From: Candidatus Roseilinea sp.
Lineage (GTDB): Bacteria; Chloroflexota; Anaerolineae; J036; Brachytrichaceae
Assembly (NCBI GenBank): GCA_025998955.1
Contig: AP024676.1
Location: forward strand, 744,001 to 808,000
Reading direction: 5' to 3'
DNA: 64,000 nt
The translations under genes and the position numbers were made by a program. Each line of letters starts with the position of its first letter. Within the stretch, counting starts at the first letter, position 1. The notes under the pieces are model-generated. The model did not search any database and was not told the origin of the DNA. It worked only from the letters and a program-made list of their open reading frames with translations. Shown piece by piece: positions 39,202 to 46,903 of this stretch.

Positions 39202-39849
39202 GTGACGCTCACGCTCTTCCACACCGCCGCATCCAACGTCGCGCTGTTCGACGCGCTGATCAAGCAGGTCGCGCCGGACATCCCTGTGAAGCACGTGGTG
39301 GATGAGGCCATCTTGTGCGAGGTGCGCGACGCCGGCGAAGTGACACCGGCGGTAATCGAGCGCGTCCGCGCAGTCCTGGCGCCGATCCTTCAGCAGGATG
39401 ATCTCGTGCTGTGCACCTGCTCCTCGATTGGCGGGCTGGCCGAGCAGGCGAGCGACCGTGTGATGCGCGTGGATCGCCCGATGGCCGAGCGTGCCGTGTC
39501 GCTGGGCCGCCGCATCGGCATCGCAGCGACGCTGCAAAGCACGCTGGCGCCGACGCAGGCGCTGATCCACGAAGTCGCGCAACAGGCAAGCAGACCGGTC
39601 GAGACGATCCCACTGTTCATCCCATCGGCTTGGCCGTTCATGGAGCGCAGCGACCAAGCCGACTACGCCCGCGAGATTGCCGCACGCCTGACCGAAGCCT
39701 GCGCGCGCGACCGGTTCGACGTGATCGTGCTGGCACAAGCCAGCATGGCGATTGCCGAGCCGTTGTGCGCCGGGCTGCCTTGCCCGGTCTTGAGCAGCCC
39801 GCGGCTGGGGGTGGAAGCGGCAGTGAGCAAATATAGAATGAAATCATGA
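39202..39849 (+). CDS. Asp/Glu racemase superfamily-like protein
   Basis: 215 residues starting at GTG. Two half-domains each carry a candidate catalytic cysteine region: VLCTCSSIGGLAEQA in the first, and LCAGLPCPVLSSP in the second, as in the Asp/Glu/hydantoin racemase superfamily (also maleate isomerase). It begins one base after leuA, so it is probably co-translated. The specific reaction is unknown. Its stop overlaps a short ORF by 4 bases. Confidence 0.75.
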   Translation: MTLTLFHTAASNVALFDALIKQVAPDIPVKHVVDEAILCEVRDAGEVTPAVIERVRAVLAPILQQDDLVLCTCSSIGGLAEQASDRVMRVDRPMAERAVSLGRRIGIAATLQSTLAPTQALIHEVAQQASRPVETIPLFIPSAWPFMERSDQADYAREIAARLTEACARDRFDVIVLAQASMAIAEPLCAGLPCPVLSSPRLGVEAAVSKYRMKS

Positions 39850-39905
39850 CCAAGGTGGATCGCTACCCATGGGTCTGGGACTGCGATCTAACGAGGCAGG
39901 AATAG
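39846..39905 (+). pseudogene. Nineteen-codon remnant of a toxin-associated small protein (DUF6922-like start)
   Basis: [16 protein letters not shown] then stop; the YPWVWDxDLT start recalls small proteins found beside nucleotidyltransferase/HEPN modules. It is cut short before leuC, whose RBS (GGAG) follows. A chance ORF cannot be excluded. Confidence 0.3.
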
Positions 39906-39918
39906 GAGTCATAGACCT

Positions 39919-41328
39919 ATGCCAAAAACACTCTTCGAAAAGATCTGGGACGCGCACGTTGTAGCGCAAGAGCCGGATAGCCCGGCCGTCCTCTACATAG
40001 ACCTTCACCTCGTGCACGAGGTGACTTCGCCGCAGGCCTTTGAGGGCCTGCGCCGGCGCGGCCTCAAGGTGCGCCGGCCCGACCGCACCTTCGCCACGCT
40101 CGACCACGGCATCCCTACGCACGACCGCAGTTTGCCGATCATGGACGAGATGGCGCGCAAGCAAATCGAGATGATGGAGCGCAACGCCGCCGAAAACGGC
40201 ATCACGCTCTACGGCATCAAGACCGGCGCCGATAAGCAAGGCATCGTGCACGTGATCGGCCCGGAGCTGGGCCTGACCCAACCCGGCATGACCATCGTAT
40301 GCGGCGACAGCCACACGGCGACGCACGGCGCGTTCGGCGCGCTCGGCTTCGGCATCGGCACCAGCGAGGTGGAGATGGTGCTGGCCACGCAGTGCCTTTT
40401 GCAACGCAAGCCCAAGACGATGAACGTGCGAATTGATGGCGCGCTCAAGCCCGGCGTCACCGCCAAGGACATCATCTTAGGCATCATCGCCAAGTACGGC
40501 GTGGGCGTAGGTACCGGCTATGTGTTCGAGTACACCGGTGAGGCCATCCGCCGGCTCTCGATGGAAGAGCGCATGACCATCTGCAACATGAGCATCGAGG
40601 GCGGCAGCCGCGCCGGCATGATCGCGCCCGACGACACGACCTTTGAGTGGGTGGCCGGTCGCGAGTTTGCCCCGAAAGGCGAGGACTGGGATCGCGCGCT
40701 GGCCTATTGGCGCACCCTGCCGACCGACGAGGGCGCAACCTATGACGCCGAGATCTCGCTCGACGCCGGCGCGCTCGAGCCGATGATCACCTACGGCACC
40801 AACCCCGGCATGGGCATGCCCATCACCGGACGCGTGCCCGATCCCGATCGGATCAGCGACCCGGCGCAGAAAGCAGCGCTGCAGAAGGCGCTGACCTACA
40901 TGGACTTGAAGCCCAACCAGCCGCTGCTCGGCCATCCGGTGGACGTGGTGTTCATCGGCAGTTGCACCAACTCGCGCATCAGCGACCTGCGCGAAGCGGC
41001 CCGCATATTGAAGGGTCGCAAAGTGAAGGAAGGCCTGCGCGTGATGGTGGTGCCCGGCAGCGCCCAGGTGAAGAAGCAGGCCGAACGCGAGGGATTGCAC
41101 GAGATCTTCCTGGCTGCCGGCGCGGAGTGGCGCGAGCCCGGCTGCAGCATGTGCATCGCGATGAACGGCGACCAGCTCGATCCCGGCCAATACGCCATCA
41201 GCACCAGCAACCGCAACTTCGAGGGCCGGCAGGGCAAAGGCGGGCGCACCTTTCTCGCCTCGCCGCTCACCGCTGCCGCCAGCGCCGTCACCGGCGTGAT
41301 CACCGACGCGCGGACGCTGATGCAATAA
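39919..41328 (+). CDS. leuC: 3-isopropylmalate dehydratase large subunit
   Basis: 469 residues, aconitase family. Catalyses 2- to 3-isopropylmalate with LeuD through a [4Fe-4S] cluster. Cluster ligands lie in [19 protein letters not shown] and [11 protein letters not shown]; other signatures are [37 protein letters not shown] and [20 protein letters not shown]. Full bacterial LeuC length. GGAGTC about 12 bases before the ATG. LeuC and LeuD are separated here by toxin-antitoxin-like sequence of about 450 bases. Confidence 0.96.
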   Translation: MPKTLFEKIWDAHVVAQEPDSPAVLYIDLHLVHEVTSPQAFEGLRRRGLKVRRPDRTFATLDHGIPTHDRSLPIMDEMARKQIEMMERNAAENGITLYGIKTGADKQGIVHVIGPELGLTQPGMTIVCGDSHTATHGAFGALGFGIGTSEVEMVLATQCLLQRKPKTMNVRIDGALKPGVTAKDIILGIIAKYGVGVGTGYVFEYTGEAIRRLSMEERMTICNMSIEGGSRAGMIAPDDTTFEWVAGREFAPKGEDWDRALAYWRTLPTDEGATYDAEISLDAGALEPMITYGTNPGMGMPITGRVPDPDRISDPAQKAALQKALTYMDLKPNQPLLGHPVDVVFIGSCTNSRISDLREAARILKGRKVKEGLRVMVVPGSAQVKKQAEREGLHEIFLAAGAEWREPGCSMCIAMNGDQLDPGQYAISTSNRNFEGRQGKGGRTFLASPLTAAASAVTGVITDARTLMQ

Positions 41329-41340
41329 TCATCGCGCTCT

Positions 41341-41427
41341 GTGGCGATGCAAGTATTCGAAGTCGTCCCGCAGTTTCTGGACGACACGCGATTCTTGCTG
41401 ATGCGCCTGGAGGAGCGATCGCTATGA
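41341..41427 (+). pseudogene. 3' remnant of a HEPN (HI0074-like) toxin gene
   Basis: Open frame MQVFEVVPQFLDDTRFLL then MRLEERSL-stop, matching the C-terminal helix expected of HEPN proteins that precede MNT nucleotidyltransferases. Only about 28 codons remain, immediately after leuC, and its stop overlaps the nucleotidyltransferase start by 4 bases exactly as in intact pairs. The rest of the gene appears deleted. Confidence 0.45.
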
Positions 41428-41783
41428 CGACGCCGCATCTTGAGCCAGGACACTTGACGATTGTGCTTGAAATCCTGCGTCGCCATGCGCCCAATGCGCA
41501 GGCCTACGTCTTCGGCTCGCGCGCGAGCGACCATGTCAAGCCGCACTCCGACCTCGACTTGCTGCTGCGCGAGGCCGGCCCGATTGACCCTTATCGCTTC
41601 GCCGCCCTCTGCGCGGACTTCGAGGACTCCGACCTGCCCTTTCGTGTGGACGTGCTGGACTATCACCAGACCGACCTAGACTTTCGGCAACGCATCGCGC
41701 CGCAATGCATCCCACTCCCGATTCTCGAACCTCAACCAGCAACTAGCGACCAGCAACCAGTAACTAGTAACCAACCGTCATGA
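41424..41783 (+). CDS. MNT-type minimal nucleotidyltransferase (antitoxin-like) with repeat-encoded C-terminus
   Basis: 119 residues. Catalytic motif [20 protein letters not shown] (GSRA...SDLDLL) and a third acidic residue in FRVDVLDY mark the MNT family, which adenylylates HEPN toxins in known HEPN-MNT pairs. The last 18 residues ([18 protein letters not shown]) come from the heptameric repeat at 41733-41776, so the natural stop was probably lost. Its stop overlaps the leuD start (ATGA). With the HEPN partner only a remnant, the pair may be inactive. Confidence 0.72.
   Translation: MTTPHLEPGHLTIVLEILRRHAPNAQAYVFGSRASDHVKPHSDLDLLLREAGPIDPYRFAALCADFEDSDLPFRVDVLDYHQTDLDFRQRIAPQCIPLPILEPQPATSDQQPVTSNQPS
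41733..41776. repeat. Period-7 tandem repeat patch, six units
   Basis: CAACCAG-CAACTAG-CGACCAG-CAACCAG-TAACTAG-TAACCAA in a row, followed by CC. Clear seven-base periodicity over 42 bases directly before leuD. Coding in the upstream nucleotidyltransferase frame. Confidence 0.85.
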
Positions 41784-42370
41784 CCCGCTTCACCACCCTC
41801 ACCAGCAAAATCGTTCCGCTGCCGGTGGACAACGTGGACACCGACCAGATCATCCCGGCGCGTTTCCTCAAAGTGACCGACAAAGCCGGCCTGGGCGACA
41901 ACTTGTTTGCCGACTGGCGCTACGATGCCGAAGGCAAGCCGAAGCCCGATTTCGTGTTGAACCGGCCAGAGATGAAGGGCCGCCAAGTGCTGCTGGCCGG
42001 CGACAACTTTGGCTGCGGCTCATCGCGCGAGCATGCGCCCTGGGCGTTGACCGGCTACGGCTTCCGCGCGGTGATCAGCACCTCGTTCGCCGATATCTTC
42101 CGCAACAACGCGCTGAAGAACGGTCTGCTGCCGGTGATCGTAGATAAGCTGACCCACCAACAGCTCTTCAGCCTGTGCGAAGAAGACCCTGACGCCGAGG
42201 TGACGATTGACCTGGCTGCGCAAACGCTCATCCTGCCCGATGGGCGCGTCGTCACTTTCCCCATAGATCCCTTTAGCAAAACCTGTCTGCTGAACGGCGT
42301 GGACGAGATCGGCTATGTGTTGAATATGACCGACAAAATCCTGGCTTTCGAAGCGGCGAACCGCAAGTGA
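41780..42370 (+). CDS. leuD: 3-isopropylmalate dehydratase small subunit
   Basis: 196 residues, partner of LeuC providing part of the active site. [37 protein letters not shown] and [13 protein letters not shown] are the family signatures; the length is normal. Its ATG overlaps the upstream nucleotidyltransferase stop by 4 bases, so translation of this housekeeping gene is coupled to a toxin-antitoxin-like ORF. Confidence 0.95.
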   Translation: MTRFTTLTSKIVPLPVDNVDTDQIIPARFLKVTDKAGLGDNLFADWRYDAEGKPKPDFVLNRPEMKGRQVLLAGDNFGCGSSREHAPWALTGYGFRAVISTSFADIFRNNALKNGLLPVIVDKLTHQQLFSLCEEDPDAEVTIDLAAQTLILPDGRVVTFPIDPFSKTCLLNGVDEIGYVLNMTDKILAFEAANRK

Positions 42371-42376
42371 AGCGTC

Positions 42377-43330
42377 ATGACCGCCGGTGCTGAATTTGTG
42401 CAACTGCGCAGCGCGATGTTTGCGCATTACGCTCAGGGCCAATACGCCCAAGCCCTAAGCCTGCTTGACACAGCGCCGGCGCGCTTCCCCGATCAGGTCG
42501 CCCTCATCTACTTCTGGCGCGCTTGCCTGCTCTCTCGGCTCAGTCGTACCGAAGAAGCCGTTGCTGAGCTGCAGCATGGCCTGGATCAGGGCGCATATTT
42601 CAGCGAACCCCAGCTCCGCGGCGATAGCGACTTGGCGCCTTTGCAGGGCCGGCCCGACTTCGAGCGCGTCGCGGCTGCTGCGTTCGCGCGCTACCGCCAG
42701 GCGATGCGCAACTTGCGTCCGGAGGTCGTGATGTTCCAGCCGGAGCCAACCGCCGAGCGGCACCCGCTGCTGGTTGCGTTGCACGGGCGCAGTGGCAACG
42801 CTCGCCTGGAGGTCGAATACTGGCGCAGCTTGTCTGCACAGGGATGGTTCGTCGCCGCAGTTCAGTCCTCACAAATGTTTGGGGGAGGCGCGTTTTGTTG
42901 GGATGACCAGACGGTGGCCGAGCGAGATGTGACTACCCACGTCGAGGCCATCTTGGCTACACAACCGTGTGACCCTGACATGGTCGTGTTGACCGGCTTC
43001 TCGCAAGGCGCGCAGGTGGCGCTGCGGCTGGCGCTGAGTGGCAAGGTCTCAGCGCACGGCACGATCCTCGTCGCACCCTCCATTCTGCCCTCCGAAGCTG
43101 AGGCGATGATCGGCGAGAGCGACCCGGCCACGCGCCAAGCGTTACGTTGCTTCATCATCGCCGGCGAACAGGACGTTGCCCTTCCGCGGATCAGGCAACT
43201 GCAGGCACTGTTGACTGCGGCGAGCGCGCCTTGTGAACTGCTCGTCCTGGCCGGCTTGGCCCACGATTACCCAGAGCCCTTCGAGCCCGTACGGGCCCAA
43301 GCCATCGCTTTCGCGACTTCGGGTGGATAA
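42377..43330 (+). CDS. Alpha/beta hydrolase with N-terminal TPR-like segment (esterase family)
   Basis: 317 residues. Residues about 1-115 form TPR-like helices (HYAQGQYAQALSLLDTAPAR, YFWRACLLSRLSRTEEAVAE). The remainder is a phospholipase/carboxylesterase-type hydrolase: LVALHGRSGNARLE oxyanion region, nucleophile elbow TGFSQGAQVAL, acid in IIAGEQDVALP, and His in AGLAHDYPEPF. No signal peptide, so cytoplasmic. Starts 6 bases after leuD; substrate unknown. Confidence 0.82.
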   Translation: MTAGAEFVQLRSAMFAHYAQGQYAQALSLLDTAPARFPDQVALIYFWRACLLSRLSRTEEAVAELQHGLDQGAYFSEPQLRGDSDLAPLQGRPDFERVAAAAFARYRQAMRNLRPEVVMFQPEPTAERHPLLVALHGRSGNARLEVEYWRSLSAQGWFVAAVQSSQMFGGGAFCWDDQTVAERDVTTHVEAILATQPCDPDMVVLTGFSQGAQVALRLALSGKVSAHGTILVAPSILPSEAEAMIGESDPATRQALRCFIIAGEQDVALPRIRQLQALLTAASAPCELLVLAGLAHDYPEPFEPVRAQAIAFATSGG

Positions 43331-43335
43331 TCGGC

Positions 43336-43941
43336 ATGCACGACGATTGCATGGACGCCGTAACTCATCCACCTGTCAGCCGCGAGGAGCTGGTCGCCGC
43401 GCTGCATGCGCGCGGTTTGTGCTACCTCGCGCCTACCCCTCACGGCGACGAGCGCCCGCTCGGCGACGACGAACTGATCGCCGGCCTGGCGGCGTCGCCG
43501 GACGCGCGGCTGCGCTTCGCATTAGCCGCGCTGCTGCTGGCGCACCCGGCGCTGGCCGAGCGCGCCGCAGCGCTCATCCAGGGCGAAGCCCCTATTAGTC
43601 TCTCTGACGCTGCGCGCGCCGAGATGAGGAAGCAATACCTCGCTGCCATGTATCTGCAGCGCATGTGGCGCACGCGGCTGAAGATGCACTTCGGCGAGAC
43701 GCCGCTGATCCAGGAGCGCTTCGCGAAAGAGATGGGGCTGCCGCCGGCCGACGCGATGTTCGGTGAGTTGGGCCTGCGCGCCCTCACCGAGCGCAGCGCC
43801 TACAACGATTGGTCATCCTATGAACAGGTAGTGGATTTGTTGTGCGAGCAACCGTGCGCGACGCCCGACTTCCCACTACCGAATCCCCATACCTCTCTTG
43901 CGAATCGGGAGTCGGGAGTTGGGAGTAACACCCCTCAGTAA
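43336..43941 (+). CDS. Hypothetical protein, likely partner of the adjacent nucleotidyltransferase
   Basis: 201 residues with no family I can name. It is helical, Ala/Leu/Arg-rich, with a central segment AEMRKQYLAAMYLQRMWRTR and a C-terminal WSSYEQVVDLL. The last 30 or so residues (TPDFPLPNPHTSLANRESGV) are encoded by a heptameric repeat patch and are probably not part of the fold. It is separated from the next gene by one base, the spacing typical of two-gene toxin-antitoxin modules. Confidence 0.6.
   Translation: MHDDCMDAVTHPPVSREELVAALHARGLCYLAPTPHGDERPLGDDELIAGLAASPDARLRFALAALLLAHPALAERAAALIQGEAPISLSDAARAEMRKQYLAAMYLQRMWRTRLKMHFGETPLIQERFAKEMGLPPADAMFGELGLRALTERSAYNDWSSYEQVVDLLCEQPCATPDFPLPNPHTSLANRESGVGSNTPQ
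43863..43926. repeat. Period-7 repeat patch with inverted halves
   Basis: CCGACTT-CCCACTA-CCGAATC-CCC on the left faces AATCGGG-AGTCGGG-AGTTGGG-AGT (43903-43926) on the right; the halves are complementary across a 12-base spacer and both have a seven-base period. It overlaps the 3' end of the upstream ORF and the possible 5' extension of the next. Confidence 0.75.
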
Positions 43942-43942
43942 C

Positions 43943-44512
43943 ATGCGCCCGCCAATTGATCGCCTGCGTGTGCACTACTTCTTGGTGAAGCTCGGCATGG
44001 AATTTCGCCATCCGGCGCGGGTGTATCTCGTCGGCGGGACCACGCTGGTCTACGAAGGGCTGCGCGATCAGTCGCTGGACATTGATATTCACTACGAGGT
44101 GGCCGATGAACACGAGGCGGAATTCGCGCAGGTGGTGCGTCGGCTAAAAGAGGAACTGCAGATCAACGTCGAGCAGGCCTCGCCGGGCGATTTCATCCCG
44201 CTGCCGCCGGGATGGAAGGAGCGCGCCAAGCACGTCGGGCGCTTCGGCCAGGTGGACGTGTTCCACTTCGACCTCTACAGCACCGCGCTGAGCAAGATCG
44301 AGCGCGGGCGCGAGGGCGACTTCCAGGATGTGCTGGCCCTGTTGCAATCCGGCCAGATCGAGATGAGCGAACTGCGCCAGGCCTTCGACAACATCATGCC
44401 GCGCGTGGAGCGCGAGAGCTTGAAGCGCAACCCCGAACGCTTCCGGCGCAACTTTGCGGCGCTGGAGGCGATGTTCGCCGCGAATGGTGTGCATGGCGCG
44501 ACAGGCGACTGA
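43943..44512 (+). CDS. Nucleotidyltransferase-fold protein (DUF6036/AbiEii-like)
   Basis: 189 residues from the ATG just after the upstream stop (a longer frame at 43898 starts inside the repeat). The motif RVYLVGGTTLVYEGLRDQSL followed by DIDIHYEV is the GG...S.DID signature of nucleotidyltransferase-like proteins found in type IV toxin-antitoxin systems, and QVDVFHFDLYSTALSKIERG supplies the later acidic and lysine residues. Function as a toxin or antitoxin is inferred from the family; the gene at 43336 is the candidate partner. Confidence 0.72.
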   Translation: MRPPIDRLRVHYFLVKLGMEFRHPARVYLVGGTTLVYEGLRDQSLDIDIHYEVADEHEAEFAQVVRRLKEELQINVEQASPGDFIPLPPGWKERAKHVGRFGQVDVFHFDLYSTALSKIERGREGDFQDVLALLQSGQIEMSELRQAFDNIMPRVERESLKRNPERFRRNFAALEAMFAANGVHGATGD

Positions 44513-44533
44513 TGCGGAAGAGGGAGAAAGGCA

Positions 44534-44755
44534 ATGGTCTTTTTACGACTCTTCGGCCTGCTACTCGGTTTGTTAGGCATGATCCTGCTGCTGATCGGCA
44601 TCGTCTTCGGCGACGCCGCGGTGCAGAACGTGCCGTTGACCTACGCGCTGTTCGCCATTCTGGTTGGACTGCTGCTGGCCGTCGGCGCGAATGCCGGCGA
44701 GCGCATGTCCGAGAAGCAGAAAGAACAAAAGGCCAAAAAGGAGAAGAAGTCTTGA
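44534..44755 (+). CDS. Small membrane protein with lysine-rich tail
   Basis: 73 residues: two hydrophobic segments (LLLGLLGMILLLIGIVFG, ALFAILVGLLLAVGANA) joined by a short polar turn, then the tail KQKEQKAKKEKKS. No family recognised. GGGAGAAAGG upstream of ATG 44534 is a good ribosome site. Positive tail probably cytoplasmic. Confidence 0.65.
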   Translation: MVFLRLFGLLLGLLGMILLLIGIVFGDAAVQNVPLTYALFAILVGLLLAVGANAGERMSEKQKEQKAKKEKKS

Positions 44756-44761
44756 AGGCGG

Positions 44762-44789
44762 TTGACAACTTCCTCCAAAGCGTTAGACT
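44762..44789 (+). promoter_or_regulatory. Promoter of the cimA unit
   Basis: TTGACA at 44762-44767 and TAGACT at 44784-44789, spacer 16 bases. The first base of the -10 box is 19 bases from the leader ATG (44803), identical to the ilv promoter's distance. Transcription near 44796 would give only about 7 nt before the leader start. Confidence 0.65.
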
Positions 44790-44802
44790 TCAGGCCCGAA
44801 CG

Positions 44803-44901
44803 ATGTACTCGATCGCTCCGCAGATCATCGCCATTATTTCGATTCGCGTTTCGATCATTCGAGGCGCGAATCTCAAGCACGGGTCGAGGTTGGCGAGCTG
44901 A
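44803..44901 (+). CDS. cimA leader peptide (isoleucine-rich attenuator peptide)
   Basis: 32 codons from ATG 44803 to TGA 44899-44901. It begins MYSIAPQIIAIISIRVSII; eight of the first nineteen residues are isoleucine and the rest of the peptide has none. Isoleucine is the end product of the citramalate route that cimA begins, so ribosome stalling at Ile codons is the expected signal. GATTCGCG (44841-44848) inside the Ile region can pair with CGCGAATC (44865-44872) downstream, giving a candidate competing hairpin. An intrinsic terminator follows at 44939. Confidence 0.8.
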   Translation: MYSIAPQIIAIISIRVSIIRGANLKHGSRLAS

Positions 44902-44938
44902 TCGAGTCAGTTGCGCAGATCGAGCAGGTAAAAAATCA

Positions 44939-44975
44939 CAGAGCCTTCCGCAGCCCGGAAGGCTCTGTTCGTTTT
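44939..44975 (+). terminator. Attenuator terminator upstream of cimA
   Basis: CAGAGCCTTCC (44939-44949), a GCAGCCC loop, GGAAGGCTCTG (44957-44967), then TTCGTTTT. An eleven-pair stem with a U-rich tail, 37 bases after the leader stop and 41 bases before the cimA ATG. Confidence 0.82.
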
Positions 44976-45016
44976 ACCGACTCACACGAAACCGAATCAG
45001 TGGAGAGACCGATCCT

Positions 45017-46603
45017 ATGACAACGATGCTTTACGACACCACGTTGCGAGATGGCACGCAAGGCGAGGGCGTTAACTTATCCGTTGAAGACAAGCTGCGC
45101 ATCGCCCGGCGGCTGGATGAATTCGGCATGCACTACATCGAGGGCGGTTGGCCCGGCAGCAACCCGAAGGACGCCGAGTTCTTCGCGCGCGCGAAGACGC
45201 TCAGCTTCAAGCACGCCCGGCTGGCGGCATTCGGCAGCACGCGCAAGGCCAACACCTGCGTCGAGCACGACCCGCAGATTCAACTCCTGCTCGACGCCGG
45301 CACCCCGGTCGTGACCTTGGTTGCCAAGACCAGCACGCTGCACGTCCGGCATGTTCTGGAGACGACGCTGGAAGAGAATCTGAGGATGATCGGCGACAGC
45401 GTTGCGTTCTTCAAAGCGCGCGGCAAAGAGGTGATGCACGACGCCGAGCACTTCTTCGACGGCTTCAAACTGGACAAAGACTATGCGCTGGCCACATTGC
45501 GCGCCGCGCGCGACGCCGGCGCCGATTGGCTGGTGCTGTGCGACACCAACGGCGGCACGATGCCGTGGGAGATCGAAGAGATCACACGATTCACGATCGC
45601 CGAGTTGCAACGAGGCGAACGTCAAGTCGGGAGTCGGGCGTCGGAGATGAAGTTTGGGATTCACACCCACAACGATGCCGGCGTGGCCGTTGCCAACGCA
45701 CTGGCCGCCGTGCGCGCCGGCTGCACGCAGGTGCAGGGCACCATCAACGGCATCGGCGAGCGCGTGGGTAACTGCGACCTGGTGACCACGCTGGCCAACT
45801 TGAAGCTGAAGATGAACGACGACTGCGTGAGCGATGAGCAGTTGCGCACTCTCACCGAACTCTCGCGATACGTCTTCGAGATCGCCAACCTCACGCTCGA
45901 CATTCGCCATCCCTACGTCGGGCAGGCGGCCTTCGCGCACAAAGGCGGCATCCACGTCGCCGCCATCCTCAAGGTGGAAGAGAGCTACCAACACGTTGAC
46001 CCGGCGCGCGTGGGCAACCAGAAGCGCGTGTTGGTGAGCGAGCTGAGCGGCCGCGGCAACATCGCCTACAAAGCCAGAGAGTTCGGCCTCAACCCCGACG
46101 GCGTCGAGGTCAAGCAAGTGCTGCAGCGCATCAAGGAGATGGAGAACCGCGGCTTCTTCTTCGAGGGCGCCGATGCCAGCGTGGAACTCATGCTGCGCCG
46201 CGCGCAGCCCGGCTACGTCAAGTTATTCGAGCTGCTGGATTACATGGTGGTCGTCGAGCATCGCGACGGGCGCGGCGTGCTGGCCGAGGCGACCGTCAAG
46301 ATCAAGGTGGACGACGAGATCACCCATACTGCTGCGGAGGGCGACGGGCCGGTGAACGCGCTCGACCTGGCCACGCGCAAGGCGCTGTTGCCGCACTACC
46401 CCAAGCTGAAGAAGATGCGCCTGGTGGACTACAAGGTGCGCATCATTGATAGCGACAAAGCCACCGGCGCCACCACTCGCGTGACGATTGACTCGACCAA
46501 CGGCCATCGCACCTGGACGACGGTTGGCTGCTCGTCCAACATCGTAGATGCCTCATGGCAGGCGTTGGCCGACTCGATGGAATATGCGCTGCTCGTAGCG
46601 TAG
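45017..46603 (+). CDS. cimA: (R)-citramalate synthase
   Basis: 528 residues; condenses pyruvate and acetyl-CoA to citramalate, opening the threonine-independent path to 2-oxobutyrate and isoleucine. [17 protein letters not shown] distinguishes it from the LeuA DGEQSPG type; [33 protein letters not shown] and the C-terminal regulatory LeuA_dimer domain ([20 protein letters not shown]) are present. The longest frame starts at 44762 but that region is the attenuator; the ATG at 45017 gives the usual N-terminus. A heptameric repeat inside (45624-45644) adds about 7 residues before the GIHTHNDAG motif without breaking the frame. Confidence 0.95.
   Translation: MTTMLYDTTLRDGTQGEGVNLSVEDKLRIARRLDEFGMHYIEGGWPGSNPKDAEFFARAKTLSFKHARLAAFGSTRKANTCVEHDPQIQLLLDAGTPVVTLVAKTSTLHVRHVLETTLEENLRMIGDSVAFFKARGKEVMHDAEHFFDGFKLDKDYALATLRAARDAGADWLVLCDTNGGTMPWEIEEITRFTIAELQRGERQVGSRASEMKFGIHTHNDAGVAVANALAAVRAGCTQVQGTINGIGERVGNCDLVTTLANLKLKMNDDCVSDEQLRTLTELSRYVFEIANLTLDIRHPYVGQAAFAHKGGIHVAAILKVEESYQHVDPARVGNQKRVLVSELSGRGNIAYKAREFGLNPDGVEVKQVLQRIKEMENRGFFFEGADASVELMLRRAQPGYVKLFELLDYMVVVEHRDGRGVLAEATVKIKVDDEITHTAAEGDGPVNALDLATRKALLPHYPKLKKMRLVDYKVRIIDSDKATGATTRVTIDSTNGHRTWTTVGCSSNIVDASWQALADSMEYALLVA
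45624..45644. repeat. In-frame period-7 patch inside cimA
   Basis: AAGTCGGG-AGTCGGG-CGTCGG: three units of seven bases, the same unit as at 43903-43926. It encodes QVGSRASE, an insertion between the helix after [17 protein letters not shown] and the metal-binding GIHTHND strand. Confidence 0.65.
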
Positions 46604-46649
46604 CGTGCTAGGGGCGATAAGGGTCAGACCGCCTGAAGCGGTTTCACCC

Positions 46650-46827
46650 GGGTGCATTTCACAATGGGAAACGCGGACTGGCTAGCAGCGGTATTCGCCT
46701 CAGTCGCGCTGGGATAAATCCCAGCGCTGAGCGTACGGGCAGGCCGCGCGCATCCCGCTCCCCTTCAGCCCAGGCGTTTACGCCGGGGCGGGTCTGTTAC
46801 ATCTGTCCCCGTCGGCGAATGCACCCC
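46650..46827. repeat. Interspersed repeat, copy C (complete)
   Basis: Begins GGGTGCATTTC and ends AATGCACCCC; the core hairpin region (GGGATAAATCCCAGCGCTGAG, then CCCGCTCCCC...GGCGTTTACGCC...GGGGCGGG) matches copies A and B closely. Most of the 300 bases between cimA and the next gene. The remaining 76 bases show nothing recognisable. Confidence 0.75.
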
Positions 46828-46903
46828 GACCCGTGCAGGGCGTACAATTCGGTCGCCGGAGGCGAGCATCACCGCGACCCATCGCTCCAACGCTCGATGA
46901 GCG

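Noticed and set aside
40477-41325. 282-residue minus-strand ORF inside leuC
   Set aside because: Antisense shadow of a full-length leuC with clear cluster-binding motifs.
44212-44901. 229-residue plus-strand ORF ending with the cimA leader peptide frame
   Set aside because: It overlaps the nucleotidyltransferase and the small membrane protein in another frame. Only its last 32 codons, which have their own promoter, are kept as the leader peptide.
45077-46117. 346-residue minus-strand ORF inside cimA
   Set aside because: Antisense shadow; cimA carries all synthase motifs in the sense frame.
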